DNA of 64,000 nt from Microvirga thermotolerans (GTDB lineage: Bacteria > Pseudomonadota > Alphaproteobacteria > Rhizobiales > Beijerinckiaceae), in NCBI RefSeq assembly GCF_009363855.1, contig NZ_CP045423.1, forward strand, positions 2,510,001-2,574,000, read 5' to 3'. This document shows, one piece after another, positions 59,988 to 64,000 of the stretch (positions are counted from its first letter, which is position 1; each line of letters starts with the position of its first letter). The position numbers were made by a program, and so were the translations under genes. Under the pieces are notes generated by a model. The model had not been told where the DNA came from. It searched no databases and saw nothing but the letters and a program-made list of their open reading frames with translations.

Positions 59988-60077
59988 AAGATTGCCAAGG
60001 CTTTTCAAGAGCTTGGCGCGGGCGCCGGCAGGTGTCCGGCGCTCTCGGACCCATGTTGCTCAATGGAGGATATGGCG
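59988..60077 (+). ncRNA. ROSE-like RNA thermometer, copy B
   Basis: Near-duplicate of the leader at 44,964. Stem I: GCCAAG/CTTGGC. Stem II: GCGCCGG/CCGGCGC. Stem III: CATGTTGCTC, loop AATG, GAGGATATG, hiding the Shine-Dalgarno. The changed bases in stem III keep pairing (CATG with TATG-type outer pairs), as expected for a conserved RNA and not for mere copy drift. Confidence 0.8.
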
Positions 60078-60536
60078 ATGAGAACGGCTTTCGACTTCTC
60101 CCCCCTGTACCGCTCCACGGTCGGTTTCGACCGGCTCTTCGACATGCTCGACCAGACCCCGCAGGTCGATCCGACGACCAGCTGGCCGCCCTACAACATC
60201 GAGAAGATCGACGCTGACCACTATCGCATCGTGATGGCGGTGGCTGGCTTCTCGCCCGACGAGATCGAGCTCGTCCAGCAGGACAACACGCTGCTCGTCT
60301 CCGGACAGAAGCATCCCGAGGACGAGCCGGTCCAGATCCTGCACCGGGGCATTCCGGCCCGCCCGTTCAAGCAGAGCTTCAACCTGGCCGATTACGTCCA
60401 GGTCAAGGCAGCGAAGCTGGAGAATGAGTTGTTGACGCTCGATCTCGTGCGCGAGGTGCCCGAGGAGATGCGGCCGAAGCGCATCCGGATCGCCGGCGGC
60501 AACGGCTCGAAAACCATCGAGCACGAGAAGGCTTAA
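60078..60536 (+). CDS. Small heat shock protein Hsp20 (IbpA-like), second copy
   Basis: 152 residues from ATG 60078, seven bases after GGAGGA; an ATG at 60072 is too close. It is a close paralogue of the protein at 45,056: the shared pattern runs from FSPLYRSTVGFDRL through WPPYNIEK, VAGFSPDEIELVQQ and FKQSFNLADYV to the R-I-R-I anchor. It lacks the Gln-rich tail of copy one. An SPW gene follows, also as in the first unit. Confidence 0.95.
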   Translation: MRTAFDFSPLYRSTVGFDRLFDMLDQTPQVDPTTSWPPYNIEKIDADHYRIVMAVAGFSPDEIELVQQDNTLLVSGQKHPEDEPVQILHRGIPARPFKQSFNLADYVQVKAAKLENELLTLDLVREVPEEMRPKRIRIAGGNGSKTIEHEKA

Positions 60537-60668
60537 GGATTCGCGGTGCCGTCGACGTCATGACGGCGTCGGACCGATTTCGCCGGGCGAGGGCTCCGGC
60601 CTCGCACGGCGCACGGCGCCTGCACGGCGCAAGGCATGAGCCTTCGCTTCGAGAAAGGGAGGTTGGCG

Positions 60669-61034
60669 ATGATTGGGCTGAAACACAGGAGTGAGCTGAC
60701 TGCAACGAACATCCTCAACAGCATCCTGGCGGTGTTCCTGTTCTTTTCGCCGTGGCTCGTCGGCTTCCGTGACGTCCAGGCTGCGACCTGGAACGCGGGG
60801 GTGTGCGGCTTGGCGATCGGCCTGATGGCCGCCCTCGCGATCACCGAGCTGCAGGAATGGGAGGAATGGGTCAATGCCGCCCTCGGGCTCTGGACCGCCG
60901 CAGCCCCCTGGGCCCTCGGCTTTGCCGGCGTCACGACGGCCATGTGGACCCATGTGCTCGTCGGGCTGGCCGCGGCGGTACTGGCGGCTGTCGGGCTGTG
61001 GCTGATTCACGCTTCCGCGACACGAGCCTCCTAA
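60669..61034 (+). CDS. SPW-repeat membrane protein, second copy
   Basis: 121 residues from ATG 60669 (GGGAGG upstream). Same four-helix layout as the protein at 47,762, with SPWLVGFRDV in the first repeat and APWALGFAGV in the second (SPW changed to APW). It also shares the start pattern (LKxxSELTAxNI) with that copy. Part of the second hsp20 unit. Confidence 0.88.
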   Translation: MIGLKHRSELTATNILNSILAVFLFFSPWLVGFRDVQAATWNAGVCGLAIGLMAALAITELQEWEEWVNAALGLWTAAAPWALGFAGVTTAMWTHVLVGLAAAVLAAVGLWLIHASATRAS

Positions 61035-61140
61035 GCGTCCGCGGCACCGAAAGGCGGTCGGCCAGGCGCTGGCCATCAGCGCCTGGCCGAGGACGGTTCC
61101 TGTCCGAACCAAGCAGGTGCCGAGGCTGGGGAGATGTCCG

Positions 61141-61704
61141 ATGAACGCGAACGCCCAGTTCAGCACGCTCATCCTGGCGGCCCTGCCCGAGCTTCGGGCC
61201 TTTGCCCTATCGCTTACCCGCGACGGGCCCCGGGCCGACGATCTCGTGCAGGAGACGATCCTGCGCGCCTGGTCGCATGCCGACCAGTTTGAGACGGGAT
61301 CCAATCTCAAAGCGTGGCTCTTCACTATCCTGCGCAACCTGTTCTACTCCGAACAGCGGCGACGCCAGCGCGAGGTGGACGACCCGGAAGGCAAGCGGGC
61401 GGCCGGGCTGATGATCTGTCCCGAACAGCAGTCGCATCTCGAGTTTGAGGATTTCTGGCACGCGCTCGGAAACCTTGCCCCGCTGCATCGCGAGGCCTTG
61501 ATCCTGGTGGGCGCCCAGGGGCTTTCCTACGAGGAGGCGGCGGCCGTGTGTGGCGTCGCCATCGGAACCATCAAGAGCCGGGTCAACCGGGCTCGCACTC
61601 ACCTCATGACCTTGCTGCAGATCGAAGCCGGCCACGAGTTCGGTCCGGACGACATCCTCAAGGCTGTGATCGGCCTCGACCGACCTGACGCCGTGAACGA
61701 TTAG
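61141..61704 (+). CDS. ECF-type RNA polymerase sigma factor
   Basis: 187 residues with GGGGAG upstream. Sigma-2 region: RAFALSLTRDGPRADDLVQETILRAW, then GSNLKAWLFTILRNLFYSEQRRR. Sigma-4: LHREALILVGAQGLSYEEAAAVCGVAIGTIKSRVNRAR. The pattern is close to EcfG, the general stress factor of alphaproteobacteria, but PhyR and NepR are not next to it here. It may be an extra EcfG-like factor that drives this stress cluster. Confidence 0.9.
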   Translation: MNANAQFSTLILAALPELRAFALSLTRDGPRADDLVQETILRAWSHADQFETGSNLKAWLFTILRNLFYSEQRRRQREVDDPEGKRAAGLMICPEQQSHLEFEDFWHALGNLAPLHREALILVGAQGLSYEEAAAVCGVAIGTIKSRVNRARTHLMTLLQIEAGHEFGPDDILKAVIGLDRPDAVND

Positions 61705-61850
61705 CTCGGGCGCTGCAGGCGGAGTCACACTTCAGGCGGGGCTGGCTTCCGATCCGAAATCTGGGCCATCGTCCCTGCAGGCTGTATAACTCTCTCGCGA
61801 ACGCGCGCTGTTGTCGGGAAACCCGTCTTATACTTGCTGGAGACTTGTGC

Positions 61851-62078
61851 ATGAAGAAGGCCCGTACGATTTACAGCAGTCCGAACGGCGACCGCTGGTA
61901 TCTCATCCGCGACACCTCAGGGGAAATCTTCATCCGGCACGAGGCCAACGTGGCCTCCGGAGGTCACGTGGCGCACATTGATCTCGGGACGTTTCTCAGC
62001 TCCGGAAGGGGGCCCGAGCACCAGGAATTGCTCCGACTGATCGGAACGCTGGTCGAGGAGCATCCCGTTCGCCCGTAA
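61851..62078 (+). CDS. Small conserved hypothetical protein
   Basis: 75 residues from ATG 61851, seven bases after GGAGA; an ATG two codons earlier lies too close. The pattern KKARTIYSSPNGDRWYLIRD, then IRHEANVASGGHVAHIDLGTFL is frequent among short alphaproteobacterial proteins of unknown function. It follows the sigma factor. Confidence 0.65.
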   Translation: MKKARTIYSSPNGDRWYLIRDTSGEIFIRHEANVASGGHVAHIDLGTFLSSGRGPEHQELLRLIGTLVEEHPVRP

Positions 62079-62614
62079 TGCGCATCGGGAGCGAGCTGGC
62101 GTGAGCCAAGCGCGGGCTCCGAGGAGGTGGAACTGCCCGCTCCCGAGGCCCAGTGACGCGGGCCCGGATGTGCTGACAATGCTTAACGCGCGTGAGCGGA
62201 TCTCTCCCTCCGCTCTCCTGAGAGACAGCAGACACGTACCGAGGACGATCGCAGAAGTGGTTCCGATGACCTGCACTGCCGGTGACCTTCTCCAAGGTAA
62301 AAACAACCATGCGAAGGATTGAAGGCGGATCCAACTGGCCGTTGATGCCGCTGGCAGGTGCAAAGATGCAGACTCCGATCGCGGCAACCCCGTTGCTTGA
62401 GCAACGACTGTCCGACGAAAGGCTTCTCGAAGGCGGCACTGGCGGGTCGGAAGGGCTGCGTGGCTGCCTTCTCTCCGCCCCTCGAACGCGGCCTCTGGAC
62501 ACCCGCCGCCGGTGATCCCATCTGCATTTGTGTGCAGGCAGAGCCTGTGCCATCCAGATGGAGATACTCGGAGTTTGAACTCACGTAGCCCTCTTCGAAG
62601 ACGGAGGTGAGACG
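62079..62614. other. Intergenic region, nothing seen
   Basis: 536 bases. Frames here lack protein character. Promoter of the third SPW gene is presumably in the right part. Confidence 0.4.
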
Positions 62615-63019
62615 ATGAACTTCAGTCCTAGGATCTATGAACGCGAAACCGTTGATCGGCACCGCACTCCGCAGCAGTGGACCATAGTCGAGACCGTTAA
62701 CGCGGCGATGGCCCTCATGCTGATCGCGTCACCGTGGACGTTCCGTTATGCGGATGCGTCAGCTGCGGCTTGGAGCGCGGTTCTCATTGGCCTTCTGCTC
62801 GGGGCGATCACGCTCGCGCGGACCATAGAGGCGCGGGATTGGCAGGGTTGGGCGAGCTTGGCGCTGGGTACTTGCGCATTGCTCGCACCTTGGTTGCTTG
62901 GCTTCGGCGAGATCAAGAACGCCGTAGGTACGCATGTCACAGCGGGCTTGGCCGTGGTGATGATGACCCTGATCAATCTGTGGGTCCATTACCTCGACCA
63001 GTCGCCTACCCCTGCCTGA
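62615..63019 (+). CDS. SPW-repeat membrane protein, third copy (divergent)
   Basis: 134 residues with GGAGG before the ATG. A longer, charged N-terminus (about 1-22) precedes the four helices. Motifs: SPWTFRYADA in repeat one and APWLLGFGEI in repeat two. Less like the other two copies, so it is an older paralogue. Confidence 0.85.
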   Translation: MNFSPRIYERETVDRHRTPQQWTIVETVNAAMALMLIASPWTFRYADASAAAWSAVLIGLLLGAITLARTIEARDWQGWASLALGTCALLAPWLLGFGEIKNAVGTHVTAGLAVVMMTLINLWVHYLDQSPTPA

Positions 63020-63090
63020 GCCAGGGGACCTCAAGATCAGGTCACCGCGTGAGCCGCGGACCCACACCCTGGAGACGGAGGCGTGGACCC

Positions 63091-63336
63091 ATGAGCTTTA
63101 GCGTGATCGCCTGCGAGATCCTCGACCTGTTCCGCCAGCCCCATCGGCGGCCCGGCGCCCGCATGACAATCGCCGAGATTGACGAGCGGCTCGGCACGGA
63201 TCCCGCGGTCGCCGTGGCCATCAGGGAGCTCATCGATGCCGGCTACCTTGTGGCCCCGGACGCGTCGACGGTCGAGCTGACGGCCAAGGGCTTCGACGCG
63301 TTCCAAGGCGGCAACTGCCGTTTGCTGGCAGGCTGA
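63091..63336 (+). CDS. Small winged-helix-like hypothetical protein
   Basis: 81 residues with GGAGG nine bases before the ATG. Helix-turn-helix-like layout: MTIAEIDERLGTDPAVAVAI, then RELIDAGYLVAPDASTVELTAKG. This resembles short winged-helix proteins, with no DNA target known. It lies between the SPW gene and the Clp gene. Confidence 0.6.
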   Translation: MSFSVIACEILDLFRQPHRRPGARMTIAEIDERLGTDPAVAVAIRELIDAGYLVAPDASTVELTAKGFDAFQGGNCRLLAG

Positions 63337-63493
63337 CAAGCTGACTGCCAGCCCGGTGGCCGCGACGTGCCGCCCTTCAGAACCACCGTCACCCCTCCAT
63401 TCCCACGGGCTTTTCTCGTCGGCCAAGCTGAAACTAGCTCGATCGGCAACGCGTATCATTCGGGCACGAAAACGTGATCCGGGAGCAGCAGCC

Positions 63494-64000
63494 ATGGCGA
63501 ATGGACTCTGTGACGTGTGTGGGGTGCGCCCTGCGACGGTTCGGGCGCAGGTGGTGAGCAATGGACAGCGTCAAAGCATGGAGTTGTGCGACGTCGATTA
63601 CCGGCGCCTCGCCCGCCAGCAGCGGTCGAGCTCGCCGCTCGAGTCCCTCTTCGGCGGCCGCGGCAGCCTGTTCGACGACTTCTTCGGCGGCGACTTCTTT
63701 GGCGAGAGCCCGCTCAGCAGCGCCCGGGACCGCGCAGACGAGGTTCCCGATACGGGCGATGGTGGCACCCCTATCCCGGTGCGGTCCGGCCGCGGACGGG
63801 CCCGTGGCCGCGGCGCGGCGGCAGGCGTGGCAGATCGTTTGAGCGAGCATGCGGAGGAGATCCTCCAAGCCGCCGCCCGCCGGGCGGGCGACTTCGGCCG
63901 CAAGGAGGTCGACACCGAGCACCTGCTCCTGGCGCTCACCGAAAGCGATGTCGTCCGCACCATCCTCGACCAGTTCAAGGTTTCCCTTGACGACCTGCGC
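63494..64000 (+). CDS. Clp ATPase with N-terminal zinc finger (ClpG/ClpK-like), 3' end beyond window
   Basis: The frame is open from ATG 63494 to the window end (169 codons). The N-terminus is a C4-like zinc finger: GLCDVCGVRPATVRAQVV, then MELCDVDYRRL. A Gly/Phe-rich linker follows (LFGGRGSLFDDFFGGDFFG, about 52-70), an Arg-rich segment, and from about 115 the Clp N-terminal repeat (ADRLSEHAEEILQAAARRA, VDTEHLLLALTESDVV). AAA modules are expected past the edge. This architecture recalls stand-alone disaggregases ClpG/ClpK of heat-resistance islands and ClpC-like zinc variants; which one cannot be told without the rest. Confidence 0.85.
   Translation, partial: MANGLCDVCGVRPATVRAQVVSNGQRQSMELCDVDYRRLARQQRSSSPLESLFGGRGSLFDDFFGGDFFGESPLSSARDRADEVPDTGDGGTPIPVRSGRGRARGRGAAAGVADRLSEHAEEILQAAARRAGDFGRKEVDTEHLLLALTESDVVRTILDQFKVSLDDLR

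Noticed and set aside
59459..59998. 179-codon minus-strand frame upstream of the second hsp20
   Set aside because: No start site or family; it would run across the promoter and thermometer start.
47762..63019. SPW proteins as HdeD-type acid-resistance proteins of the tLST
   Set aside because: HdeD has six helices and other motifs; these have four helices with the SPW signature.

Overview
The window is high-GC chromosomal DNA of an alphaproteobacterium, most likely of the order Hyphomicrobiales and close to Microvirga/Methylobacterium. The pointers are the DUF3126-cysE neighbourhood, a BTLCP-type periplasmic peptidase, an HWE-type histidine kinase, a CIRCE-controlled groESL and ROSE-like RNA thermometers ahead of hsp20 genes. 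The genus is inferred from gene content and was not tested by alignment.

Bases 1-11,626 look like ordinary core genome: MFS transporter (cut by the window edge), patatin-like lipase, CBS protein, rhomboid protease, BTLCP peptidase, gamma-carbonic anhydrase, DUF3126 protein, cysE, a crotonase-fold protein, a methyltransferase, an alpha/beta hydrolase, a zf-CHCC protein translationally coupled to an FAD monooxygenase, tRNA-Leu(UAA) and small secreted proteins. At about 11.93 kb an acyl-ACP synthetase-like (AMP-binding) gene is cut inside its conserved KIGGE motif, and a large tyrosine integrase starts 13 bases further on. This looks like the left end of an integrated element.

Bases 11.9-24 kb are typical accessory DNA: integrase, a PIN-domain protein, a decayed RecD-like helicase, a frameshifted adenylate cyclase-TPR gene, a voltage-gated cation channel, a trypsin-like protease, a KGG stress protein, a damaged IS5/IS427 copy and several exported small proteins.

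Bases 24.8-64 kb are very dense in proteostasis and stress genes: cbpA-cbpM, class I aldolase, a glycogen-debranching-type glucosidase and a glycosyltransferase, Bax inhibitor-1, clpB, four hsp20 genes, lon, marC, trxC, CIRCE-groES-groEL, an extra ftsH, a Crp/Fnr regulator, a KaiC-like ATPase with an HWE kinase, a ribosome hibernation factor, an ECF sigma factor, three SPW-motif membrane proteins and, running off the right edge, a Clp ATPase with an N-terminal zinc finger. The content recalls the transmissible locus of stress tolerance (heat-resistance locus) of gamma- and betaproteobacteria, but with a different gene order and many additional genes. Heat control is visible in the DNA: CIRCE before groES, and two near-duplicate ROSE-like leaders, each behind a CTTGA-type promoter, before two paralogous hsp20 genes.

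The most novel-looking segment is 45,056-48,127. There two hsp20 genes are followed by a small protein, an NDUFS4-like domain fused to the same small-protein domain, an RNA polymerase omega-like protein and an SPW membrane protein, all in one direction and most with strong ribosome-binding sites.
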